A stretch of DNA of 7,103 nucleotides from an uncultured Collinsella sp. (GCA_900751665.1 CAADSV010000061.1:1-7103); one strand, 5' to 3'; shown: positions 1-5,846, counted from the first letter of the stretch. Made by a program: numbers and translations. Notes: generated from the sequence alone by a model not told the origin.

Positions 1-777
1 GCTTATATGCTCGCCCGCGCCTTTATGCGCCGCCTGCACGTCTTTACCCGTGAGCTCAAGCCCGACTTTGTGCTGATCGGCGAGACGCTCCACGGCGACT
101 ACAACCAAATCGTCAACGACGAGATGCTCGACTCCTGCACCAACTACGAGTGCTACAAGGGCCTGTACTCCAGCTTTAACTCGGTCAACATGTTCGAGAT
201 CGCCCATTCGCTGCACCGCCAGTTTGGCGGCGATCCGTGGTGCATCTACCGCGGCAAACATCTGCTGTCGTTTGTCGACAACCACGATGTGCCGCGCCTG
301 GCAAGTATCCTCACCGACAAGTCGTGTCTGCGTCCCGCCTACGACATGCTCTTTGGCATGCCGGGCATCCCGTGCGTCTACTATGGCAGCGAGTGGGGAA
401 TTGCCGGCGAAAAGGGTGGCCCCGATGGCGACTGGGCGCTGCGACCTGCGCTCGATGAGCCTGCGCCCAACGAGCTGACGGCCTTCATCACGCAGCTTGC
501 GCACCTTCGCTCGGCCGACGACGCGGCTGCCCGTGCTCTCAACTACGGTGCCTATCGCAACGTGGTGATCCAGAACAAGCAGCTGCTGTTCGAGCGCGCC
601 TGTGACGGCGCGACGGTACTCGTGGCGGTGAATGCCGTGGGTGAGCCTTACACCTTTGGCGCCGGCGAGCTCAACGGGTCCTTCGTCGACCTGCTTGCCG
701 ACGATGCGCCCACGGTCGAGCTGACGGGTACCCTTGAGCTTGCACCCTACGAGGTGCGCTATCTGTTGAGAGCCTAG
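1..777 (+). CDS. GH13 alpha-amylase-family glycosidase (3' part, start outside window)
   Basis: The frame is open from base 1 and ends at TAG 775-777, so about 258 C-terminal residues are present and the true start lies upstream. Two of the conserved GH13 regions are visible. FVLIGETLHGDY holds the general acid/base Glu (codon 82-84, region III), and FVDNHDVPRL holds the His-Asp pair of region IV (His 283-285, Asp 286-288), where the Asp stabilises the transition state. The region with the catalytic Asp nucleophile would lie left of the window. PGIPCVYYGSEWG (from about base 361) is the usual GH13 stretch near the end of the barrel. The last 80 or so residues look like the beta-rich C-terminal domain. 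Family knowledge: GH13 enzymes cleave or transfer alpha-glucosyl bonds in starch-, glycogen- or maltodextrin-like substrates. Exact specificity cannot be told from this fragment. No signal peptide can be assessed because the N-terminus is missing. Confidence 0.9.
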   Translation, partial: AYMLARAFMRRLHVFTRELKPDFVLIGETLHGDYNQIVNDEMLDSCTNYECYKGLYSSFNSVNMFEIAHSLHRQFGGDPWCIYRGKHLLSFVDNHDVPRLASILTDKSCLRPAYDMLFGMPGIPCVYYGSEWGIAGEKGGPDGDWALRPALDEPAPNELTAFITQLAHLRSADDAAARALNYGAYRNVVIQNKQLLFERACDGATVLVAVNAVGEPYTFGAGELNGSFVDLLADDAPTVELTGTLELAPYEVRYLLRA

Positions 778-780
778 CCC

Positions 781-1344
781 ATGGCCGTATCTGACGAGGG
801 CTATCAACATATTGAGCATGGGTTTGAGCCCGTGTTTGACGAGCACTCGCGCGTTTTGGTGCTCGGGTCGTTTCCCTCGGTGCTTTCGCGCGCCAATGCC
901 TTTTATTACGGCAACCCTCAGAATCGCTTTTGGCGTGTGATGGCCACGTGCCTCGGTATGCCTGTGCCGCCCAACGAGGGCGATCCTTTGGTAAGCGGTG
1001 AGCCCGCGACGCTCGATGCCTCCATTGCCGCCAAGCGGGCCATGCTGCTGAACGGCGGCGTGGCCCTGTGGGATGTGGTCGAGAGCTGCGACATTAAGGG
1101 CTCGAGCGACGCGAGCATCCGCAACGTTGTGCCGGCACATATCGAGCGCATTACCGATGCCGCGTCGATCGAGGTCGTTGTCTGTAACGGCGGTACGGCA
1201 GGGCGACTCTACAAACGCTACTTGCAAGATCGGACGGGGTTGCCCGCCGTCGTCCTGCTCTCGACAAGTCCTGCCAATGCCGCCTGGCGCCTGGAACGTC
1301 TTGTTGAGCGTTGGCACGAAGCCGTTGACTGGGCTGTTATTTAA
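781..1344 (+). CDS. DNA-deoxyinosine (hypoxanthine) glycosylase, UDG superfamily family 6-like
   Basis: This 187-residue protein has the order of motifs seen in the hypoxanthine-DNA glycosylase branch of the uracil-DNA glycosylase superfamily. LGSFPS lies at residues 28-33, FYYGNPQNRFW at 41-51 (its Asn residues are candidates for the family's catalytic Asn), ALWDVV at 95-100, DASIRN at 110-115, CNGG at 135-138, and STSPANA at 161-167, which matches the C-terminal STSPAN-type motif. The enzyme would excise deaminated adenine (hypoxanthine) from DNA in the cytoplasm and start base-excision repair. Length fits the family. The ATG lies 3 bases after the stop of the GH13 gene and has only a weak GAGAG upstream, so translational coupling to the glycosidase is likely. 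The two genes share no obvious function. Stop is TAA 1342-1344. A plain uracil-DNA glycosylase of another family is the main alternative. Confidence 0.85.
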   Translation: MAVSDEGYQHIEHGFEPVFDEHSRVLVLGSFPSVLSRANAFYYGNPQNRFWRVMATCLGMPVPPNEGDPLVSGEPATLDASIAAKRAMLLNGGVALWDVVESCDIKGSSDASIRNVVPAHIERITDAASIEVVVCNGGTAGRLYKRYLQDRTGLPAVVLLSTSPANAAWRLERLVERWHEAVDWAVI

Positions 1345-1345
1345 T

Positions 1346-2008
1346 TTAGATTTTTGTTTGAGCGTGGGCGCCCAGACGTTTCAGAACGCCTCGCCAGATC
1401 GGCGCGGGCACGGCTGGCTCGGCGCAAACCATGCCGTCGGTGTCGACGTTGGCGGCATTGCCGCCGCCAAGTCGCTGTGCATGCTCGACGGAGCAGCCCA
1501 TGCGCACAGCGCCCACAAGCTTATCCATCGCTTCCGAAAATGGTCGGCGCAAGAGTCCCATGCGCGGAGAGCGACGAAGCGCCGCAATGCCGCTGCCGGC
1601 GCAGATGGCAACGCCGCCACACCACAATTGGTCATGGCGCTCACATGCCTTGTGCAGTCGAACGGCGGTCCCACGCGCCTGCTCAGTGCCCTCTTGTGCG
1701 GCTCGAATCGCGACATAGACGCGCGTTCCCGTACCGCCAAAGCGCTCAAGCGCCTGCTCGATGGCTGTCAACGTCTCATCGTCAGCCACATCTTCAATGG
1801 CCAGCACGATGCCATCGGCAACGCTGCCGGCGTCATTTGCCTTCAAGTCGACCGGGCGGGGGAGTGCGGTGCCGGAAAGTTGAGCATAGGCGGCGATGGC
1901 ATCCTGCAGGTCCCAGAGCAAAAAATCAAGATCGGCGCTATTGGGAATACTGATATACGCAACGGTGTGCAGTGTTTTTGGTACGTCGCCGCACGCGGTC
2001 GTCTCCAT
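1346..2008 (-). CDS. Conserved-looking protein of unknown function, possibly flavodoxin-fold NAD(P)H reductase-like
   Basis: I do not recognise this 220-residue protein with certainty. The gene is supported by a good ribosome site (AAAGGAG at 2020-2014, 5 bases before ATG 2008-2006) and by codon use like its neighbours, with preference for C or G at third positions. The N-terminal half reads as alternating strands and helices. RVYVAIRAAQEG (96-107) followed by LWCGGVAICAGSG (128-140) resembles the NAD(P)H-dependent FMN-reductase/flavodoxin-fold proteins of gut Gram-positives, in which a YV-x-N-C-G-x-x-EG stretch is followed by a W-G-G-x-x-x-G-x-G stretch. The match is weak, and the usual flavin phosphate-binding loop is not clear at the N-terminus. 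A basic segment PRMGLLRRPFSEAMDKL (148-164) follows. No signal peptide or membrane segment is seen. The stop TAA (1348-1346) faces the stop of the glycosylase gene across one base. Overlapping plus-strand frames here lack ribosome sites and recognisable motifs. Confidence 0.7.
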   Translation of the reverse strand: METTACGDVPKTLHTVAYISIPNSADLDFLLWDLQDAIAAYAQLSGTALPRPVDLKANDAGSVADGIVLAIEDVADDETLTAIEQALERFGGTGTRVYVAIRAAQEGTEQARGTAVRLHKACERHDQLWCGGVAICAGSGIAALRRSPRMGLLRRPFSEAMDKLVGAVRMGCSVEHAQRLGGGNAANVDTDGMVCAEPAVPAPIWRGVLKRLGAHAQTKI

Positions 2009-2101
2009 GCCATCTCCTTTCCGGCTCGTTTCCGTTTAGGTTACACCGTCTGGTGGCGCCCCGCCGCGCTATCCTAGTGCAACCCTTACGAAAGGAACGC
2101 C

Positions 2102-3238
2102 ATGCGTCTGCCCATGAATACCTCGCTTGCCATGCTCAAGCCCTCCGGTATCCGCCGGATCAACGCGCTCGCCGCTCAGCATCCGGGGTGCATCGCGCTC
2201 GCGCTCGGCGAGCCCGATTTTCCCACGCCCGATGTGATTAGCGCCGAGGTGACCGCCGCACTGGACCGCGGTGACACGCACTATCCGCCCAACAACGGTC
2301 GCCCCGCCCTGCGTGAGGCGTTGTCTGCCTACATGGGGGGCGCGGGCCTTACGTTTTCGGCCGACGAGGTCATCCTGACCGACGGCGCGACCGAGGCCCT
2401 GTCGGCAACATTCATGGCCATGCTCAACCCCGGCGACGAGGTCATTATCCCCACGCCGGCCTTTGGCCTGTACGAGAGCATCGTCGTGGCCAACCACGCC
2501 AAAGCGGTCTTTTTGGATACGGAGCCTGCGCAATTTCAGATTGACGAGGATGCGCTTCGTGCTTGCGTGACGCCGGCGACCAAGGCCATCGTCATCTGCT
2601 CGCCCAACAACCCCACGGGCTGCATCCTCAACGCAGCATCGCTCGACGCCGTGGCACACGTGGCGGAGCAGGCGGGCATCTACGTGATCTGCGACGACGT
2701 ATACAACCGCCTGGTCTACGTGGACGGCTACGAGCGCTTTGCCCAGCGCCACCCGGAGCTTCGTGAGCAGACGGTAGTCATCGAGAGCTTCTCCAAGCCC
2801 TGGGCTATGACCGGCTGGCGCCTGGGCTGGCTCGCAGCGGCAACCCCCGTCATCGCCGAGATCGCAAAGGCCCACCAATACTTAGTATCGAGTGCTGTCT
2901 CCTTCGAAATGGACGCCGCAGCCCGAGCCCTGACCGTCGACCCAACCCCCATGCTCAACGTCTACCGAGCCCGTCGCGAACGCGTGCTCGCAGCCTTAAA
3001 CGCCATGGGCCTAGACGCAGTAGAGCCCGCAGGAGCCTTCTATACCTTCCCGAGCATCAAACAATTCGGCTTAACCAGCGAAGACTTCTGTATCAAAGCC
3101 ATTAAAGAGGCAAACGTAGCCCTAGTTCCCGGAAACTGCTTCGGCACCGAAGGCCACATCCGCCTAAGCTACTGCGTCTCCGACCAAGATTTGGACGAAG
3201 GCCTAAATCGCCTGTCCACCTTCATTTCAACCTTATAG
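2102..3238 (+). CDS. PLP-dependent aminotransferase, class I/II (fold type I)
   Basis: A 378-residue protein, the usual length for class I/II aminotransferases. PSGIRRINALA (14-24) and LGEPDFPTP (35-43) match the substrate-entry N-terminus. TDGATEAL (93-100) is the phosphate-binding turn. SPNNPTG (167-173) holds the Asn near the cofactor ring. CDDVY (197-201) supplies the Asp that pairs with the pyridine nitrogen and a Tyr. SFSKPWAMTGWRLGW (229-243) carries the PLP Schiff-base Lys232. HIRLSYC (352-358) carries Arg354, the expected carboxylate clamp. It should be a soluble amino-acid to 2-oxo-acid transaminase; the amino acid used cannot be told. ATG is preceded by AAAGGA (2091-2096, spacing 5). 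I see no convincing promoter in the 93-base spacer shared with the divergent gene, and no clear terminator after the stop. Codon use changes sharply from codon 259 to the end (see findings), while the protein motifs remain intact. Confidence 0.92.
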   Translation: MRLPMNTSLAMLKPSGIRRINALAAQHPGCIALALGEPDFPTPDVISAEVTAALDRGDTHYPPNNGRPALREALSAYMGGAGLTFSADEVILTDGATEALSATFMAMLNPGDEVIIPTPAFGLYESIVVANHAKAVFLDTEPAQFQIDEDALRACVTPATKAIVICSPNNPTGCILNAASLDAVAHVAEQAGIYVICDDVYNRLVYVDGYERFAQRHPELREQTVVIESFSKPWAMTGWRLGWLAAATPVIAEIAKAHQYLVSSAVSFEMDAAARALTVDPTPMLNVYRARRERVLAALNAMGLDAVEPAGAFYTFPSIKQFGLTSEDFCIKAIKEANVALVPGNCFGTEGHIRLSYCVSDQDLDEGLNRLSTFISTL

Positions 3239-3376
3239 CCCAACGGAACGCAACACATCAGCCCACCGACCCAAGCATTATGAGTGGGGGCGTCAGCCAA
3301 CGAAAACCCGGGCTGCCCAAAGTCAACTTCGGCGGCGCGTGCCGGATGGTGGAATTGTGTGCAGCTCGGTTTTCCG
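3239..3376. other. Spacer between the aminotransferase and the rplJ promoter; no gene seen
   Basis: About 140 bases follow the aminotransferase stop. No reading frame here has a ribosome site, and no stem with a T-run is present, so transcription from the aminotransferase may read toward rplJ. A loose GCCCAC/GTGGGGGC pairing around 3262-3298 has a long loop and no T-tract and does not qualify as a terminator. Confidence 0.5.
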
Positions 3377-3405
3377 TTGACCGACGCCGGGGTCCCCGCC
3401 ATAAT
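3377..3405 (+). promoter_or_regulatory. Promoter of the rplJ-rplL operon
   Basis: TTGACC (3377-3382) and CATAAT (3400-3405) are separated by exactly 17 bases, a near-consensus housekeeping-sigma promoter. Transcription should start near 3411-3413, which places the whole L10 leader and attenuator in the 5' untranslated RNA, about 210 bases ahead of rplJ. A strong promoter suits a ribosomal protein operon. Confidence 0.75.
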
Positions 3406-3424
3406 ACTTTCGGTTCACGCACGA

Positions 3425-3510
3425 ATCCGCTGCCAGAGACAGCCGGCGCAAACGGGTCTTACCCGCGAGCTTAATGGGACTTCCCGCCAGCCGAGGTGGT
3501 CGAGTAGATA
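3425..3510 (+). ncRNA. Ribosomal protein L10 leader (autoregulatory RNA)
   Basis: The stretch AGAGACAGCCGGCGC (3435-3449), the CTTAAT motif (3470-3475) and CCAGCCGAGG (3487-3496) match, in order, the conserved parts of the L10 leader RNA known from Firmicutes and other bacteria. Visible helices are GGCG 3445-3448 with CGCC 3485-3488, CGGGT 3453-3457 with ACCCG 3461-3465, and a small GGG/CCC stem (3476-3478 with 3483-3485). The conserved bases between them are where the L10-L12 complex is known to bind through a kink-turn. It lies directly between the operon promoter and an intrinsic terminator ahead of rplJ, the expected location. Edges are approximate. Confidence 0.85.
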
Positions 3511-3519
3511 TGTCTTCTC

Positions 3520-3556
3520 GCCCCCGTCGCTCATGCAGCGCGGGGGCTTTCTTTTT
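3520..3556 (+). terminator. Intrinsic terminator acting as attenuator upstream of rplJ
   Basis: GCCCCCG (3520-3526), one bulged T, CGCT (3528-3531), loop CATGC, AGCG (3537-3540) and CGGGGGC (3541-3547) form an 11-pair GC-rich stem. TTTCTTTTT (3548-3556) follows. It stands inside the transcript leader, 65 bases before the rplJ start, so it should terminate a fraction of transcripts before the genes. Together with the L10 leader it fits regulated attenuation by L10-L12. Confidence 0.85.
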
Positions 3557-3621
3557 GGACATGCCCCCGTCACGTCCTTGTGGCGGACCGTGCCCGGAAA
3601 GAATTCGAGGAGGTGTAATTC

Positions 3622-4143
3622 ATGCCCCAGCAGTACAAAATCGACAAGGTTGCAGAGATCGAGTCCCGTATCGCCGAGAACGCCGGTCTGTTCGTCGTCA
3701 ACTACAACGGTCTGACGGTTAAGCAGGCTCAGGAGCTGCGTCATCAGCTTCGCGAGTGCGGCGCCGAGATGAAGGTCTACAAGAACAACCTGGTCAAGAT
3801 CGCTCTCAAGAACCAGGAGCAGCCTGAGCTCGACGAGATCCTCGCCGGCCCCGTCGCTTATGTGTTCTACGAGTCCGAGCCGGTCGAGGCCGCTAAGGCC
3901 CTTAAGGACTTCTCCGCTCAGTCCAAGGGCGTCCTTGAGATCAAGGGCGGTATCTCCGACGGCAAGGCCGTTTCCGCTGATGATGTTAAGGCTATCGCCG
4001 AGCTGCCCACCAAGGATCAGCTTCTCGGCCAGATTGCCGGTCTCATCTCCGGTTTCGCTCGCGACATCGCTGTCTGCGTCAACGGCGTTTCCTCTGGTCT
4101 CGCTCGTTCGATCCAGCAGGTCTCCGAGCAGAAGGCAGCCTAG
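3622..4143 (+). CDS. rplJ: 50S ribosomal protein L10
   Basis: A 173-residue protein, a typical L10 length. The N-terminal RNA-binding domain begins with KIDKVAEIESRIAENAG and the characteristic FVVNYNGLTVKQAQELR (about 24-40), followed by EMKVYKNNLVKIAL (49-62), the segment that contacts 23S rRNA in family members. LAGPVAYVFY (74-83) and LKDFSAQSKGVLEIKGG (92-108) are also typical. The C-terminal part, from about 130, is the helical region that in the family anchors L12 dimers. L10 forms the base of the ribosomal stalk that recruits translation factors. ATG 3622 is preceded by a strong GAGGAGGTG (3607-3615, spacing 6). It is the first gene of the rplJ-rplL operon, under the L10 leader, and codon use is the narrow set expected of a highly expressed gene. 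Stop is TAG. Confidence 0.97.
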   Translation: MPQQYKIDKVAEIESRIAENAGLFVVNYNGLTVKQAQELRHQLRECGAEMKVYKNNLVKIALKNQEQPELDEILAGPVAYVFYESEPVEAAKALKDFSAQSKGVLEIKGGISDGKAVSADDVKAIAELPTKDQLLGQIAGLISGFARDIAVCVNGVSSGLARSIQQVSEQKAA

Positions 4144-4158
4144 TTGCTGTTTTCACCC

Positions 4159-4193
4159 GCGGCGGCAACGCCGCACCCCTGGCGCATTCGCGC
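4159..4193 (+). other. Two hairpins in the rplJ-rplL spacer
   Basis: The 102-base spacer holds a perfect 6-pair stem GCGGCG/CGCCGC (4159-4164 with 4169-4174) closed by the GNRA tetraloop GCAA. A second short stem GCGC/GCGC (4182-4185 with 4190-4193, loop ATTC) follows. The next bases are GTGTTTTAACTG, a poor T-run, so a strong terminator is unlikely. In the RNA the pair could stabilise or process the message between the cistrons, which fits the known need for several L12 copies per L10. Confidence 0.5.
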
Positions 4194-4245
4194 TGTGTTT
4201 TAACTGATCTCTGTGCATCCGCACGGAAACCGAAAGGACTTAGAA

Positions 4246-4623
4246 ATGGCTAAGCTTACCACCGATGAGATCATCGATGCTCTTAAGGAAATGACCCTTC
4301 TCGAGGCTTCCGAGCTCGTCAAGGCTATCGAGGACACCTTCGGCGTTTCCGCCGCTGCTCCTGCCGCTGTTGTCGCCGCTCCCGCTGCTGGCGCTGCTGA
4401 GGCCGAGGAGAAGACCGAGTTTGACGTCGTGCTCGAGGGCTTCGGCGACAACAAGATCCAGGTCATCAAGGCCGTCCGTGAGCTCACCAACCTTGGCCTG
4501 AAGGAGGCCAAGGAGGTCGTCGAGGGCGCTCCCAAGGCTGTTCTCGAGGGTGCCAAGAAGGAGGACGCCGAGGCTGCCAAGGAGAAGCTCGAGGCTGCTG
4601 GCGCTGCTGTCACCCTCAAGTAA
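4246..4623 (+). CDS. rplL: 50S ribosomal protein L7/L12
   Basis: A 125-residue acidic protein with full L7/L12 architecture. The N-terminal dimerisation and L10-binding helices are at about 1-32 (MAKLTTDEIIDALKEM...). The Ala/Pro/Val-rich flexible hinge lies at about 35-53. The C-terminal factor-binding domain begins at EKTEFDVVLEGF (about 55-66) and includes IQVIKAVRELTNLGLKEAKE. It recruits and stimulates the translational GTPases. I chose ATG 4246 over an in-frame ATG 33 bases upstream because AAAGGA (4233-4238) sits 7 bases before it and the conserved N-terminus starts there. Codon use is strongly biased to GAG, AAG, GCT and GCC, as expected for an abundant protein. A terminator follows 28 bases after the TAA. 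Confidence 0.97.
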   Translation: MAKLTTDEIIDALKEMTLLEASELVKAIEDTFGVSAAAPAAVVAAPAAGAAEAEEKTEFDVVLEGFGDNKIQVIKAVRELTNLGLKEAKEVVEGAPKAVLEGAKKEDAEAAKEKLEAAGAAVTLK

Positions 4624-4650
4624 TCAGGCTTTCTCGCCAGATTTCTTTGC

Positions 4651-4684
4651 AGACGGGGTTTGCATTGCGAGGCCCGTCTTTTTT
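4651..4684 (+). terminator. Intrinsic terminator of the rplJ-rplL operon
   Basis: AGACGGG (4651-4657) pairs perfectly with CCCGTCT (4673-4679) across a 15-base loop. T-rich sequence follows directly (T 4679-4684, then G and six more T). This should end the ribosomal operon and separate it from galU. Confidence 0.85.
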
Positions 4685-4762
4685 GTTTTTTGGTCCCTCG
4701 ACATCGGTAGCTCAAACTGCCATGTTCTGTGATTTGCGTCGTATCGGGCACCCTGCCGTTGG

Positions 4763-4796
4763 GCAATAAAATTGCACCATTCGAGCAATAATTTGC
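4763..4796. repeat. Two tandem GCAA...TTGC palindromes, operator-like
   Basis: GCAAT-AAA-ATTGC (4763-4775) is a perfect inverted repeat. GCAA-TAAT-TTGC (4785-4796) repeats the same outer bases. The two centres are about 21.5 bases apart, close to two helical turns, so a regulator could bind both on one face of the DNA. They end 17 bases before the candidate galU -35 element, a position suited to an activator or upstream repressor. The regulator is unknown. Confidence 0.4.
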
Positions 4797-4813
4797 GTTG
4801 ACCTGCTGAAGAA

Positions 4814-4841
4814 TTGTCTCTGCCTTGTAGCGACATATAGT
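4814..4841 (+). promoter_or_regulatory. Candidate galU promoter
   Basis: TTGTCT (4814-4819) and TATAGT (4836-4841) are separated by 16 bases. Start of transcription would be near 4848, giving a leader of about 90 bases. A TTGACC at 4798-4803 is a better -35 hexamer but has no matching -10 at normal distance. Confidence 0.45.
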
Positions 4842-4877
4842 TCCAGCGGTAAGATGCTTAGGTATCGCAATTTGGTC

Positions 4878-4915
4878 TGCGGCTGTGTGCCGCACGCATG
4901 GGGCGCTTTTGCGCC
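4878..4915 (+). promoter_or_regulatory. Tandem hairpins in the galU leader, next to the ribosome site
   Basis: TGCGGC (4878-4883) pairs perfectly with GCCGCA (4889-4894) over a 5-base loop. GGCGC (4902-4906) pairs perfectly with GCGCC (4911-4915) over a TTTT loop. The second stem ends 3 bases before the GAAAGGA ribosome site (4919-4925). The structures could affect message stability or ribosome entry. I do not recognise a known riboswitch class. Confidence 0.4.
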
Positions 4916-4937
4916 TGCGAAAGGATCCTTGAATACT

Positions 4938-5846
4938 GTGAAGGCAATCATCCCCGCCGCCGGTCTTGGCACGCGTTTTCTGCCTGGCACCAAGTGCACG
5001 CCCAAAGAGATGCTGCCGGTTCTCGACAAGCCGGTCATCCAGTATGTCGTCGAGGAGGCGCTCGACCCCGAGGAGGTCGACGACGCCATCATCGTTACCT
5101 CGCCCGGCAAGCCCGAGCTGCTGAACTACTTCCAGCCCGACCGTTCGCTCGAGAACCTGCTGCGCGAGCGCGGTAAGGATGCCTACGCCGACGCTGTCGC
5201 CCATGCGGGCGGTATGCCGGTCGACTTCCGCTATCAGTACGAGCCCAAGGGTCTCGGTCACGCCATTCGCTCTGCCGCCGACGCTGTGGCAGGGGAGAAC
5301 TTCTTGGTTCTTCTGGGCGACTACGTTGTGCCCAACCGTGATATCTGCGACAAGATGCTTGCCGTCTCCAAGGAGCACGGTGGCGCTTCGGTTATCGCCG
5401 TTGCCGCGTGTGCTCCCGAGGAAGTTAGCCGCTACGGCGTTATCGCCGGCGATCGCGTGGGCTCTCTCGAGGGCTTTGAGAATGCTGCCGACGACGAGCC
5501 GGGTGCCGTGTGGCGCATCGGCGGTCTGGTTGAGAAGCCTGCCCCCGAGGCGGCTCCGTCCAACCTGTACATCGTCGGTCGCTACCTCCTGTCTCCGCTG
5601 GTCATGGACCTGCTGGCCGATCAGCAGGCCGGTAAGGGCGGCGAGATCCAGCTGACCGACGCCATGGCCCGTTCGCTCGATCGCGAGGCCATGTATGCCG
5701 TCGTCATCGACCCGCTGTCGGGCTACGACACCGGTACCCCCTCTGGCTGGATGGCCACCAACGCCCTCATGGCTGCAAGCGATCCTCGCTTCGCCGATGC
5801 CTTCTGGGACGCCATCGACGAGCGCGGCGGCTTGATGCGCAAGTAG
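4938..5846 (+). CDS. galU: UTP-glucose-1-phosphate uridylyltransferase
   Basis: The enzyme makes UDP-glucose and pyrophosphate from UTP and glucose 1-phosphate in the cytoplasm, feeding cell-envelope glycans and galactose use. From GTG 4938 the protein has 302 residues, normal for bacterial GalU. KAIIPAAGLGTRFLPGTK (2-19) is the nucleotide-binding loop and PKEMLPVLDKPVIQYVVEEA follows at once. QYEPKGLGHA, LLGDYVVP (the Asp expected to bind Mg2+), GGLVEKP, GEIQLTDA and YDTGTPSGW come in family order. The start is ambiguous: TTG 4929 is in frame and lies 3 bases from AAAGGA (4920-4925), whereas GTG 4938 lies 12 bases away but gives the canonical N-terminus. Coordinates use GTG. galU appears monocistronic, with its own candidate promoter and a terminator 20 bases after the stop, although it sits between rplL and rpoB. 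Confidence 0.95.
   Translation: MKAIIPAAGLGTRFLPGTKCTPKEMLPVLDKPVIQYVVEEALDPEEVDDAIIVTSPGKPELLNYFQPDRSLENLLRERGKDAYADAVAHAGGMPVDFRYQYEPKGLGHAIRSAADAVAGENFLVLLGDYVVPNRDICDKMLAVSKEHGGASVIAVAACAPEEVSRYGVIAGDRVGSLEGFENAADDEPGAVWRIGGLVEKPAPEAAPSNLYIVGRYLLSPLVMDLLADQQAGKGGEIQLTDAMARSLDREAMYAVVIDPLSGYDTGTPSGWMATNALMAASDPRFADAFWDAIDERGGLMRK

Larger units (their letters stand above)
4692..4937 (+). other. Untranslated region upstream of galU
   Basis: About 245 bases between the rplL terminator and galU. They hold two AT-rich palindromes, a candidate promoter and two leader hairpins, each listed separately. An in-frame ATG at 4854 would add 28 residues to GalU, but it has no good ribosome site and encodes sequence unlike the family N-terminus, so I treat this stretch as non-coding. 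Confidence 0.6.

Noticed and set aside
1073..2077. A 334-residue plus-strand frame across the glycosylase gene and the minus-strand gene
   Set aside because: It overlaps the well-supported glycosylase in another frame, runs antisense to a gene with a good ribosome site, and shows no domain or ribosome site of its own.
2009..2101. Possible promoters in the divergent spacer (for example TATCCT at 2070-2075, or TTGCAC on the minus strand at 2082-2077)
   Set aside because: None of these hexamers has a partner at acceptable spacing, so I list no promoter, although one must exist for each gene.
3340..3400. GCCGGATGGTGGAATTGTG resembles the 5' half of a tRNA-Leu
   Set aside because: No matching acceptor 3' strand, anticodon stem or T-loop follows, and the segment runs into a clear promoter.
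4854..4937. ATG 4854 as the galU start, adding 28 residues
   Set aside because: No ribosome site precedes it, the added sequence is unlike GalU N-termini, and a good AAAGGA lies just upstream of the canonical start.
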